Part shown: piece by piece, positions 34,753 to 46,712 of the stretch
How positions within the stretch are numbered: the first letter of the stretch is position 1
Layout: every line of letters starts with the position of its first letter
Assembly: GCA_030998225.1 (NCBI GenBank)
Contig: JAPYXD010000466.1
Coordinates: 5,807,001-5,871,000, forward strand
Reading direction: 5' to 3'
Source of the DNA: Diplolepis rosae
Lineage: Eukaryota > Arthropoda > Insecta > Hymenoptera > Diplolepididae
DNA length: 64,000 nt
Notes under the pieces: generated by a model
Told to the model about the DNA's origin: nothing
Databases searched by the model: none
What the model saw: only the letters and a program-made list of their open reading frames with translations
Program-made: the position numbers and the translations under genes

Positions 34753-36042
34753 CAATTTACTTTCAATTATATTCTCTGCAACACATTTAAAGAACTTAAG
34801 TATGCATGTATATGCACTAACACGTGCACACATAATGATAGTTCATATGCACAGTTGTACGCGGCGCAAGTTGCTAATCGTCCACCATCTATGCACAACT
34901 GCCGTGCAAATGAAAATTAATGCAACTGCAATTTTTGTAAAAATTGAGATAATCTCGTCAGTATGTTTATAATACTTCCCTTTACTTAATTATGTATGAG
35001 AAAAATAAAAATTGATAGCGCAAAATACTGAATTTTTGAAAAATAGTTTACCGTATCTGCGAGGAGAATAGACTATGCAAATGGAAAGAAGCGTAAGTTG
35101 AAAATGGTAGTCCGTGTCATGCTACGCATGCGCGCCGTTTCGTTTATTTTCAGTATGTATAGTGTTAGTAGTATGCAGTAAAAAATAGTGTAATGTCAAT
35201 TATTGTTTATGAAAATTTATATTTTAAACATATTTAGATGTGTGTAGATAAATTTAACTTTAGATAATTGTTTGATGGCAACGGGTGTTTGTTTTAAAGG
35301 TTATGGAGGGAAATTTTTTTTGACAATTATGTTTTTTTAATAGAATTTTTGCAATGTTTGAATTTGTTTTCAGTTAATAAGTTAGAAAGCGATTGCCTTA
35401 TGTGAATTAAAAAGTACAAACTTAACCAGAAAATAGTGTTTCCTTCTTTAGCCCCATTAACTAACATTAATTTACGTAATAAAGTTATAAAATGTCAATC
35501 ATTTATGTAACAAAATCATTAGGTATGCAAATAATAATAAATTTACTAATTAAGAAATTAAGGAATTTCTTTTTGAAAAAAATCTGTACAAACTATTAGT
35601 TAGAATGTGTGACATAATATTGGAATTTCTCTACAGTTCAATAAATGCAACTTTTGATATTCTTATATATCATTTAACAGATCTATCTACATATATAGAA
35701 AATTGGATATTTTATTTGCATTTTCTAATGCTACTGAATGATTTACTATTGTTTAAAAGTTTTTGTAGCAGATACGGTATTTCCAGTCCAAGTAATTGAA
35801 ATTGTAGGTTAGCATAACTGCAAATTCTCACTAAAAATTATAAAAATTCGACTGGTTTGAGTGTGCAAAATTTTCTAAAGTCAGCATTAATTTCCTGTCT
35901 AAACCTTGTCAGCCGTGACTACGCTTTTTTGAATATCTTAACCTCATTTCCAGAGCTTACATCTGTGTCGCAGAGAGTTGTCTCTCGTATCGTTAACGTT
36001 TAACCCCATATTCGGAACCTGCTAAGAATATAATAAGAAAAT

Positions 36043-37563
36043 TTATAAAAAGTTTACATCGAAAGCATATTTCAGCAACAGTAAGAAACCAAATAAAACA
36101 AAACCAAACAGTTCTGATGACAACATTGAACATGTAAGGCATTCAATTGAAGAAAACTCAACAAACTTGTCCATACGTTGGTTTGCACACTTAAATGTCA
36201 CCCACACCATTCTCTGTTGCATTATTAATGATGATTTAGGTATGTATCTTATTTTATTTAATAAATAAATGTGTCGCCAATATTTGGCACATTTTGTATG
36301 TTCATGTTTATTATAAAATAGAATGCGCAGATTTTCGCAGGACCTGCACAGTTGGACAATAACTTCCCTAAAGTAGCGCCGTGATAAAAATCTGGAGATA
36401 TTGGCATCTCCCGCCAAAAGCAAACGTTCAGCGTTCAAAAAAGCCAAGTCCAAAAGAGCCAGCGTTCATTGATAAATCACATAAATAATGTATTAGTAGC
36501 CATAAAAATCGTTCAATGGAATTTGGAGACAGTGGTATGCCAACTTTGAATTTTCGATGGAAAACCACACCATGAAGTAATAGTAAGGAGATGAATCTCT
36601 GCAATAGAAAAGTGTCGCCACTTTTTAAGGCATAGTTAGTGAGGAATTTATCTCGAACTTTACTGCGGTGAGTAAAATACCTGGAAGATATTGGTCTGGC
36701 ATATGCCAGTGACCGCTGCTGCGAGGCATTGTTTAGTTCGGAGTCCCCACGCATCGAAAGTCGCCGAAGTTGCTACGAAGGCAATCATCGACGTGTACAC
36801 TGCCGAATCATCCCCTGAATTCAAGATGGGGAGCTTGATGTCGTCTGCGACTCCTGCATCTATGCCAACTGACAGCCCTAACTCATATGCACCATTGATA
36901 TTCGGCAGGTTAATAGCCTGGAGAGCCATATCTGCAGCGATTCCCAGCAAGTTTTACGGATTGTTAGCAGCGAAGAAGCTTGAAGCAAAAAAAAAAGCAA
37001 TCAAGTATCTTGTATTGTAACAAAGCACGGTACCTTGGGGAGTTTGCCCACCAATTGGCCTTCGTCGCAGCGATGCACAGCAACATGCACTGTACAAGGT
37101 TGGGATTTTGGAACACAGTGGGGGATAGAGCATTGATCTGCTCATCAGTGGCATTCACAGGAACGGCCACAGATCTCCAATCACCGTCAGGGACGAGCTG
37201 ACCCAGGACTTCCGCAGCGATGTCTGCGCCAACATCTCTCAGTCGCACGAGCTTGGTCTGGTATATGCCAGTGACTGTTACTGCGAGGCATTGTTTAGCT
37301 CGGAGTCTTCACGCATCGAAAATCGCCGAAGTTGCTACGAAGGCAATCATCGACCTGTACACTGCCGAATCATCACCTGAATTCAAGACGGGGAGCTTGA
37401 TGTCGTCTGCGAATCCTGCATGTATGCCAACTGACAGCCCTAACTTATATGCACCATTGATATTCGGCATGTTAATAGCCTGGAGAGCCATATCTGCAGC
37501 GATTCCCAGCAAGTTTTACGGATTGTTAGCAACGAAGAAGCTTGAAGCAAAAAAAAGCAATCA
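36043..37563 (-). pseudogene. tandemly duplicated coding relic of unknown origin (possible endogenous viral element)
   Basis: On the - strand an intronless frame runs 37512 to about 37020 with one internal stop: 'ADDIKLPVLNSGDDSAVY', 'MIAFVATSA', 'DVGADIAAEVLGQLVPDG', 'NATDEQINALSPTVFQNPN', 'QCMLLCIAATKANWW'. The first about 320 bp recur in direct orientation at 36690-37019 with some 90% identity, after which the frame degenerates (36660-36043). The amino-acid style, hydrophobic helical repeats without introns, is reminiscent of RNA-virus capsid relics, but I do not recognise a family. A host retrocopy or unknown transposon gene is equally possible. Confidence 0.35.
36690..37563. repeat. direct tandem duplication, 330-bp units separated by 225 bp
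   Basis: 36690-37019 and 37245-37563 match over their whole length, both ending GAAGCTTGAAGCAAAAAAAA-GCAATCAAG. The 37020-37244 segment is single copy and continues the - strand frame of the second unit. Confidence 0.75.
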
Positions 37564-37805
37564 AGTTTTTTCCTACGATTTAACTTTTTTTTTTTAAATC
37601 AAAGCTAATTAAATTTTGAAGAAGTCTATGGAGGCCGATTTTGCATAAAAGACGCGGTTATTAACAATTCTAGTCAACAAATGCATCCAATAGCTGTTTC
37701 CAGATTGGAAAAATTCATTCTCCGCTCGAATGTTCATTTGAGATACAGTTTGGTTACCCTTGAGTGTTTCGATTATCAGTTGTTTTAATTTTCAGTTGTG
37801 CCGTT

Positions 37806-38135
37806 TTTCATTTGTTCCGGATCTCACATGTTTTTAGTCACCGATAGTCAAACTCCGAATTGATGCGTTTTCATTTCTTGCAGGAGCAGAGAGAAATGAG
37901 TTTACTCATTCAATTGGTTCGCATGGACGTTTTTCGTTTTTTTTCAATCGTTGCAGTTTTAGTTGTTTCGGTTCTCACGTGTTTTTTAACCCTGAAGGTT
38001 CATCACAGAATAGATAGACTTGCATTATCCATAAGCACAAAAATTGGATAAACTTATTCGAATTCGTTATATGTGCTTGGGTTGCTTGATTTAATTTGTT
38101 TCGTTTTCCACTTGTTCCGGTTCTCACATGTGTTT
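37806..38135 (+). repeat. ~150-bp tandem repeat between the left TIR and the transposase
   Basis: TTGTTCCGG-TCTCACATG (or close variants) occurs at about 37812, 37962 and 38112, spaced 150 bp each. These may be subterminal transposase-binding repeats or a promoter-proximal minisatellite. Confidence 0.5.
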
Positions 38136-38451
38136 CATCACTCAACGTACAATTGATATGCTCGTTTCTTTAGAGGGTCAGTGAAAAGTTTGGGCACGTA
38201 CCCATTTGATTCTTGTGTTTTCCCAACTTTTTTTCCACAATTCACGAATCCAATAAGTAGGGACTATTCCTCATAAAGTGCAGATTCGTGAATAAATTGT
38301 TTCCGTGTTATTCCTGTCTTCTTATTCTATTATCCTTCTTTAGATTTAAGTTATACATATTATAGAGTCCTATTGGTTGTAAGTTTCAAGTTATCCTTTC
38401 ATAAGTTGCTATCGATATCCTTATCTTCGATAAGATTCATTGTTCTAACAA

Positions 38452-40200
38452 TGAATGAACTAAAAGTTCCGAAGCAAGTTCTTCGTGCTTTTCTGATCAC
38501 AAACGGTGTTAAAAATAGAGAAGCACTCGTAAGCCCTATAAAAACCAATTATGGCATCGGAGACGAATATCTAAAAGCAGTCGAAGACAAATTAACTTAT
38601 TTCATGTCCACATTTGAACAAAAGTGGAAAAATGCTTTCTATAATGCAACAACATTCAGGGCCCGGAATGCGGAATGGCTACTTTCAGATTTCTCTGTAC
38701 AATTCTTTGGAGTTGGTCCCGGGAGGAGACTTTCAGATGATTTCGAGAATAGATCAAAATCAACCAAAAGACGTAAACTGCTTCAAATTCGGGAATGTTA
38801 TCCTGAGTCGGAAATACAGTGTGCATTCCAGAATATTGTGCGATGTTCTGGTAAAACTAAAATTGCTAATGACATCATGAAACTTTTGCCAAAAGACGAT
38901 GATGAACACAATGAATTACCTGACAAGTTATCAGGTTCAGAAATGGGAGGAATTATACGCTACACTGATGATGAGGCATTAGCACTGGTTGAAGACGCAA
39001 AATTAAGTGTATACCAGTATGAAATTATCCGCATCCAAGCGAAAGCTAAAAATGCTGACATTTACCCACTCTACAGGAGTCTATCAGATGCCAAAAAAGG
39101 TGCTACCCTCCAGAATCTGATTTCATTATAACGGAAGAGAGTGTGAGTATCAACACTCAAGCCTTGCTGTGTTGGGACATCTGGTCATAATTCATACAAT
39201 CAGTCTTTCATCGATTCATCCAGACTTTGTAGGATCATGCGATTCCGCTATGTGAAGAAAATGATGGAGACTATCACACTCTGAGGTAAAGTTGATTAAA
39301 GAAGAAATAAAAAAACTCAGACCTACAAGAATTAAGTTCGGACAAAGTCGGACTCGTTGCAAAGTCACGCATAAAATGATTATGTCCATAGCGCTCACTG
39401 AAACTCAATCATAACAATCGTGTTATATATGCGGCGCAAAGCCCTCCATGATGAACAAATTGGAAGAAGTGAAACTCTTGCCTGTGAAGATCGAAAACTA
39501 CTCTTTCGGTCTCTCCACCCTACATGCTTGGATACGCTTCATGGAGTACATTCTTTACATTGCGTATCGTTCAGATTTCTGCAAATGGGCAGCGATGTTA
39601 CCTGATCAGAAGCAGAAAATGAGCGAAGCAGAAAAGAGAATCCAAAAAGAATTTTGGGAGGAAGTGGACCTGATTGTGGATGTTCCACAACATGGGAGTG
39701 GGACATCCAATAATGGCAATACTGCTCGAAGATTCTTTCAAGATCCTGAATTAACTTCGAGTATTACTGGGGTTGACAAAGTATTGATCGAAAAATTCGG
39801 CATTATTCTACAAGCTATGACATCTGGAAAGAGAATAGACTTCATCAAATTTGAAGAATATTGTGAGGAAACTGCGAAACTTTACGTTAGCTTATATGAA
39901 TGGTTCAAAATGCCTGTGGCAGTACACAAGATCCTAATCCATGGGGCTAAGGTAATTGAAAATGCCTCATTGCCTATTGGTCAATTGGCGGAAGAGGCCC
40001 AAGAAGCAAATAATAAGATATTCAAGAGGATCAGGAAATTCAATACCCGTAAAATCAGTTGGATGGCAACCAATGAAGATTTGGGTCACATGTTGTTGAT
40101 CATGACCGATCCTTATATAAACTATTTCAGAACTCTTCATGAGAATCTGACTCTTCCTATGATAGCGGAAGCTCAAGATTTGCTGATTGAAGATGATTGA
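38452..40200 (+). pseudogene. RAG1/Transib-type transposase, frameshifted, catalytic Asp residues lost
   Basis: ATG 38452 opens a 226-codon N-terminal frame ('MNELKVPKQVLRAFLITNGV'). Frame then shifts (+1 near 39098; again near 39170; again before 39290) and resumes to 40200. The C-terminal part has, in order, 'CYIC' (CxxC, 39421), 'NNGNTARRFF', 'VHKILIHG' (His codons 39925 and 39940, spaced H-x4-H as in the RAG1 zinc site), and 'EEAQEANNKIFKRIRKFNTR', which matches RAG1 '[20 protein letters not shown]'. The third catalytic acid (Glu) is kept at 40003-40005. The first Asp context (GTSGHNSYNQSF) has Val (GTT 39171-39173) and the second Asp block appears deleted (about 39385). Inactive. Family assignment is by motif only. 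Confidence 0.65.
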
Positions 40201-41089
40201 AATGGAATAAACAACTCTGCTGAATACCCAAATCATTCCTCTGAAAGAATACATGCTTGATGAGTTTGTTTGAATAAATCGTTCATAGCGATGGAGAAGA
40301 ATGTTGAATGTGAATGTTTCACCATCAGATTTTTTCCATACGAAATCACCTATTTCGAGAATTATTCGAACGGAATTGTTAATATCAATAGAAAATGTTG
40401 TTCAATGCAAGTATATTTCGTTGGAGTTTCATTTCTGAGGATCAAATGAATATTCTAGCGGAGAATGAATTTTTCCAATCTGGAAACAGCTATTGGATGC
40501 ATTTGTTGACTAGAATTGTTAATAACAAATGTAAATATCCTTGATTGTGCTTTTCATCAATCGAAGCATCATTTTCGCAGAGGAAATTGATGATCAGGCA
40601 GAAAAAAAGCGATTTTATATATCCAGCGGCGCCTGTTCATTGAATTTGTTCATGAAATTTGTTTATAGCAATATGAAAAATTATATTCCAGGTATGGATT
40701 GTAATAGAACATTGATTCCAATCGACTCCATGGAAAAAACGTGATGAAAAGAACTTTCAGGCTCGAATATATAAAAAGAAAAGGTTTTTCCATTAATTTG
40801 TTTATAACAATTGAACAGATTGCACGAACTTCACCTAAAATATCGCAATTTTCTCTGTGATTGTAAATCTATCAATTTCATACATTTTTGAGGCAATATC
40901 GACGAATATCATGGAACAGGTAGCACAAATATGGAAAATTATGATTTTCTTGCAATTTGCAACTAAAGTAACAAAATAACCGCGTCTTTTCTGCAAAATC
41001 GGCCTCGATAGACTTCTTCAAAGTTTAATTAGCTTTGATTTAAAAAAAAAAAAGTTAAATCGTAGGAAAATAGTAGGCTTTGAATCATT

Positions 41090-41673
41090 TTGAACCCCAA
41101 TTTTCTCATTCTACACACTGTGCATCGCCTCAATTGACGTACTGATGTTACTTTTCTGAACCGATGTTGAACAGCACTTAACTCACGATTGCTTTTTTTC
41201 ATTCCGCTTCTCCAAAACTCCACTGCTCTTTGTTTATAATCGAAGTCAACATTTTCATCATCTCTCGTACAAACAGCGTCATCTGATTTAGAATCAAGTT
41301 TAGGAGTCCACTCTGCATAGGTATCTTCCACAGTGGAAGGCTCCCAGTCTTTATATGGTTGTGAAAAGTCTAACGTATTTCCTTCAACAATCTCAACGCC
41401 ATTGAACTCATTCATAGCCTGCATTAGTATTTCATTGAAATGATCTGGCAGTTGCCGTTCTGCATCATTAACTTCACTGCCGGGTTGTTCATAGTTTTGA
41501 ATGCAACTAACAAAAGTTCTATTACATTTAAGGAATTTATAGGCATGCTTACAAGACTTGATAAACTGTTCACTGATATGTTTTACTGCAGAAACAAAGA
41601 AATAGACTTTTAAACTCGAGAACGATGAAAGTAACATTGAACGATTATTCGCAGTCTTCAGAAAAGTTCGCAT
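41090..41673 (-). pseudogene. transposase N-terminal helix-turn-helix-like ORF, truncated
   Basis: The - strand frame encodes an acidic segment ('YKDWEPSTVEDTYAEWTPKL') then 'DYKQRAVEFWRSGMKK' and 'VQHRFRKVTSVRQLRR', resembling the N-terminal DNA-binding region of transposon proteins with a following CENP-B/pogo-type HTH. It is cut off where the right TIR of the RAG1-like element begins. Not clearly connected to that element. Could be a 5' exon of another gene. Confidence 0.3.
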
Positions 41674-41889
41674 CCTAAAAATAAAACTTGGTCTTGAAAA
41701 ACAAATACATTAAGCCTCATATACATTTCAATACACTCGTAATGATACGTGGGTCGAAATAATTAGTAGCTTAATCAGTTTAACCTTCTGCATGAGTCAA
41801 ACATGTAATTTATGTATTTCTACAAAAATAAACTTATATGTATAATATAGAGTTCTTTAATTTATAGAAGCATAAGAAAATGTTCTTAA

Positions 41890-42090
41890 AGGTGGTTACC
41901 CCTTATAAATTAATTTCTCATAAAAATGCAAATATACGTAAAGTTTATTTTATTATCGCGTGGCATATATATTTTTTTCAGAATGTTCAGCTTCAATTTA
42001 ATCTATTTGGTAATTTTCTTGTATAATCGTGACTATTTTTGGGGTAGTTTACCCCCATAAAATGTGTTGATTAAATTAAGCAATTTATAT
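41890..42090. repeat. direct repeat, upstream copy
   Basis: CCCCTTATAAATTAATTTCTC through TTTATTATCGCGTG recurs at 42766-42835, and more loosely to about 42960. The two copies bracket the LTR-like block at 42305-42706. Confidence 0.6.
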
Positions 42091-42304
42091 TTTTCAACCC
42101 TCTGTGTGAAAGAATTTTTTCAGCTTGGTTTCTGTGGCGACCTATGATTTTAACATAATATTTTATACTGTTTTAGAAATGTAATATTATCCAGAGTGGT
42201 CGAAGCCGATATCCGAATTTAGTATTTTATTCCTGAAATTGTAAATTTATCCACAGTATACCTTAAACTTTCTCTCGTGATTTTTTTCCTTATATTTTAC
42301 ATTT

Positions 42305-42706
42305 TGTCTAGGTACTTCTGCCTCTAGCCATCCAGGTAATCCCTGCAGTTAGTAGGCCGGCACGTCCACACTATTAAGCAATAAAATTAGTCGGCCTTAC
42401 CCAGGTCAAGATTCGTCGTTGCCAGATTTATAATTTATATTATAATACTTCTTTTCCTTTCTTCATCGGCAACAATGTAAAACTCAAACCGGCAGTCAGT
42501 TGCAGTTTTTGTAGTTTGTAGTTAGTCTCTATGTAACCTCGGCCCGAGCAAAACGTACAACTTTCCTCTCATCGCGGCTCGACACTCTTCTCTTTGTACC
42601 AATCAATTAATAAAGTGTGTTTTTTATTTGTTCTGTTAAAACCGCCAGTCTCGTCATTCCAAGGAACATTACCCCTTTTCGACGTACATCCTAAGAACCT
42701 TACAGT
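42305..42706 (+). repeat. possible solo LTR
   Basis: The block begins TGTCTAGG and ends CCTTACA. It contains AATAAA in TTAATAAAGTGTG followed by T-rich sequence, a CTCGACACTCTTCTCTTTG stretch, and is GC-richer than its flanks. No internal retrotransposon genes. Bracketed by direct repeats 869 bp apart, too large for target duplications. Also unproven is strand. Confidence 0.3.
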
Positions 42707-42758
42707 TTCGTACGGGAAATTTACTTTATTTTGTGGAAATATAATAACATGCACTTAA

Positions 42759-42965
42759 GGGTGGATACCCCTTATAAATTAATTTCTCATGAAAATGCAA
42801 ATATACGTAAACTTTATTTTATTATCGCGTGCAACATATATTTTTTCCAGATTTTTCGGGTTGGAATAATGTCTGTTTGAAAATTTTTTGTATAATTAAA
42901 ACTTATTGTGTGGTAGTTTACTCCCCAAAAATCTTTTTTATCAAGTTGAAAAAATCACATATTTC
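42759..42965. repeat. direct repeat, downstream copy
   Basis: Second copy of the 41890-42090 repeat; diverged in its 3' half. Shares the TAGTTTAC(T/C)CCC motif. Confidence 0.55.
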
Positions 42966-44909
42966 ATCTCTCATAGTGAGGATATTTTTCGAGTTGGTTT
43001 GATTGTGAAAGATTCTGTTATTATATGTGAAACAATTAAATGGGTATTTGGTACCGCACTTTTCGGGGGTGATTTTTACTCCCTAAAAACCATTTTGGAC
43101 ACGTAAAAAAAAACACGTGTCGCTTAGTTTTTCGAGTACTACAACGTATGTGCGAACGAACAAAATCGGATGGGGACACCTACCTAGGGTTCCTTATTGG
43201 ACAAATATAAAAATCTAATTTAATTTGTCACATGTTACGTCCAGAAGTGAAATACTAAACTAACGCTATTCACAATTTTCCTTCCTTATTTATAAGACAA
43301 AGGACACTAATATTAATAAAAGTACCACTAACTTAAACCTGTATATCATACAAATGAGTTTCCATACGTTTAATAATAATTTCAAAAAAACAACATTCAT
43401 AATTTCAAACTCTTCAAAAGTGGAAAATAGTTAGAATTTAATATTTTCGTATATTTCCATACGTGTATGAAAATAATTAATGTCAAGAAGAATGGTACGT
43501 GAGTATGATTAACCATATAAATATTTTATATAATTTAATAACAATAAATTTTACAATGAACCATCGCAGTGTTAAAAAAATCCGCGAAAAAGGCATAATA
43601 TTCCATTACTTTTGCGCGCAAAGGCTGGACGAGCTATTCGCGCGCCGAGCGTATTTTATGAAATCATCCATAGTTACAATATTTATTAGCCGATTACACT
43701 GAAATTTTCAGAAAGTTTTCTTCAAACGTCGTAGAAAAAACGGCTCTCTGGAAGTTTTCTGAAAGTTTAAGTTCGTCGCATACTTTTTCCCGCCAAAGTG
43801 TCTGGAACCCGGTTACCAGTACTCCGCCATTTGTTATTAAATATAAGTGAACAAATGCAATTGTTATGTCTTTCATCGACTTTGGAGGTGTTACGTATGT
43901 ATTCTTATCATATTTTAAAAATTTCATATCTTTTCACTATTTATTGAGCTAGAATCAGCGAGTTAAGTTTAAAAACATCGAATTTGGGCGCGATGAAAAA
44001 TGTAATTTTTATTAATTATTACTTAAATTAATAATCAGATTTATTAATTATATCAGCAAAAAATTTCGACTTTTTCCAGGTTGATTTAATGATATTTTTT
44101 ATTTTTTTATTTAACACCTTTTTTTTCCTCTCGACTTTTGGCTCTGGACGATACTTCTACCGAATTTCGCTCGTACACGCCCTTTTATAATCGGTCCGCA
44201 CAATTATTACAACTTTGTTATAGATATGTTCTAGAACAAAAAGATAACAGTGTCCTAGATCGCTGTTGCAAGTAAGTTCTATATTTGTTCTATAACTATT
44301 TAAAAGTTAAAGTGATGGAGTCTTTTAAAACTGTTTAGAGAAGAAAACAATCAATCACTCCCTAAAATCCGATCATTTTTAAAGTGTAAAAGACATTTTT
44401 TATATTTTTAAATTTTTTCTCATTAAAGCGAACATTTTTCTCTTAGAATATGTATTAAATAACAACCTCAACTGATTTTAAAGTGGTAATTAATTAAGTT
44501 TTCCAATGGCTTCCTAGAAACGGAATGATGCTCTTTAAAAAGTCGAAAAATTTAAATAATAGATTTGGAAAATAGTTTTTACTCAAAAGTCCATTTATTT
44601 TCTGTCTATTTTTAATTTTCTACGAAAAAATGATTTGCAGCAGCCAATTTGATATCATACGTTTGAATATTTTAAAGGGAAACATGCAATGATATCAAAT
44701 TTCAAACTGTGGAAGAGATTGACTGCTCGCTCCTTAAGATCAAATATTCCTTGAGTGGCTTAAAATCTATAAACAATTCATTCCTAGGTTTATTAAGTCA
44801 TTACTTATATAAAATTGTCTTTCGTCCGTTACTTACGAGAGGCGGCCTTAAAACTGGCCTAGTAAAATATTTTTCTTTAGCGAATTTTCCCACAGAAAAA
44901 ATTAAAAAT

Positions 44910-44915
44910 TTTATT
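44910..44915 (-). promoter_or_regulatory. candidate MED25 poly(A) signal
   Basis: AATAAA reads on the - strand about 30 nt downstream of the TGA stop (44947-44945). The spacing is short but workable. Confidence 0.35.
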
Positions 44916-44944
44916 GAAAAATTTTGCAATGTCGCAGGCCAGTT

Positions 44945-46681
44945 TCAGCCAAGAAAATCATAATTTGATACATCTTCGAACTGCTGGTTCTGAGGATTTC
45001 CAGGCTCAATTGGTCTAGTAGTCATTTGCCCTCTAGGTCCGACCATTTGTTGTTGCATTCCAAGAACTTGTCTATATTGTGGTTGCTGCTTTAAAATAAG
45101 AGCAAAAATGAATAAAAAGTTGAAACATTCAGTTTAATTAAAAATATTATTAAAAATTGTTATTGAAGTTTCTGCTGGGGTTTTCAAAATGTGCTGTAAA
45201 AGTTCTAAAGAAAATTCATTTCATGTTAAAAAATTGCAGAGATTTATATGAGATTTCGAAAAATCTTCTACTAATTGAAGGTTTAGAAATTCTTGAGTAA
45301 TTTTAAAGGAATGCAAGATAACTTTGAGCAATTTTTTGAAATGTTCTGCAGCAATTTTATAAATTAAACTTACTTGCTGTAATAAGTGTCGGAGTCCAAG
45401 ACTATTTGTCATAACAGGACGCATCATACGTTGCGCGTTTGCTTGCTGCCCAGCCATTCCTGAATGATTCAGTCCTCTTTGTGCTTGTTGTGCCTGAACA
45501 AAAATCGATGCAAAACTTTTGAAATTTCAAATTGAAAACGAAATATTATATAACAAGAGATTCTAAAAGATTTCACATGAGAGCATACAACGGGTTTTAG
45601 AAAAAGTTAAACCTTAGGGCAGCATAGTAGTATGTATTGTACAAAAGGAAGGAAAAATTAATATCGAGCAAGAAAACTCAATGCGACATTCGTTGTTTTT
45701 TGACATTCACAATTCTTATCATTTACCACATATACAGTGACAGTACCTTATTCTTTTATATAATTTTACAATATTGACTTCTATGATAAGCGCTGCTCGT
45801 AACTTTTTGACTGTGAAAGATTTTCTTCTAGCGCTTAAAAGTTGAAAACCGATTGTGTGTTATGAATGTATTTCGCTTCAGTTGGATCAAAAACTTAAAT
45901 CGCGTCTTCAATTGATTTTAAATTGTCTACATAATATAGTGCAGCGTTAATCCGCGTTCCTCATTAACAAATACAGGTTCCGGCGGTAAAGATAATTGTA
46001 GATATAATTCACAAAATACATTAACTCGAAAAGGGGATCTTTTAAAAGTCACATGAAACATGTAGTATTTTCAGAAACATTTTTTAATTTATAAGTTACC
46101 GTGTCACTACAAGTAATGAAACTTGATAATAAAATATGCCGTTTGGCCATAATAAATTCATCGCGTCAACGTAAACATCCATATTAATTTCGCCATTTGC
46201 ACCCGAATTAAAAAAAAGAGCAAGATACGATCATTTTTGGCCAAGATATAGTGTATTTTTCCGAGCGTCCCGATTTGAAGTATACTTTTCAGTTTCGAAC
46301 TTTGAGCGTGCGACGATCCCCCACGCCGTCTCCCACGGCGATGACGCTCGTCAGTGCCCGATCAACCTTTTAACTGACACAGGTTTTACAATTTAAACTT
46401 CATTGTGCAGTAACCATTGGAAGTTATGCATAAAGTATAAGTCTCTAACTGCAATTCCTGATTTCAAACATTACGATATCTTGTTTATTTACGGAGCAGT
46501 GGCTTGTTTAGAAAAAAACTTATCTTGCTCTTAATGCTCGTAAATAAACGGCTTTTTTACATTCTCATCATGGATGAGAAGATATTGGTTTTATGTGAAA
46601 AATGACTTTCGAAATTTTCATCAAATCTTTACGTTTTAAGATCCCCTGAGTCAGAAAAAACGGTTTTTACGAAAGTGTCTA

Positions 46682-46712
<31 letters not shown>

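Larger units (their letters stand above)
37564..41075 (+). mobile_element. RAG1/Transib-like transposon with ~180-bp terminal inverted repeats
   Basis: The outer arms 37564-37665 and 40981-41075 are inverted copies beginning TTTTCCTACGATTTAAC. The inner arms 37663-37745 and 40441-40527 continue the same repeat (CATCCAATAGCTGTTTCC). The right arm is split by about 450 bp of extra sequence at 40528-40980. The element encloses the transposase relic 38452-40200. No target duplication or CACWRTG heptamer was identified at the ends. Confidence 0.6.

Noticed and set aside
35605..35799. 64-codon + strand frame rich in Leu/Ile/Phe
   Set aside because: AT-rich chance frame; nearby TACCGTATCTGC words at about 35049 and, reversed, 35766 hint at a transposon with short inverted ends but are too short to support it.
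41107..41135. CACAGTG heptamer (reverse strand) near the right end of the RAG1-like element
   Set aside because: It lies outside the inverted repeat, inside the antisense HTH frame, and has no counterpart at the left end; most likely chance.
43694..43927. 77-codon - strand frame starting MKFLKYDKN
   Set aside because: Protein-like in part, but no recognisable domain, splice partner or repeat relation; left unassigned.
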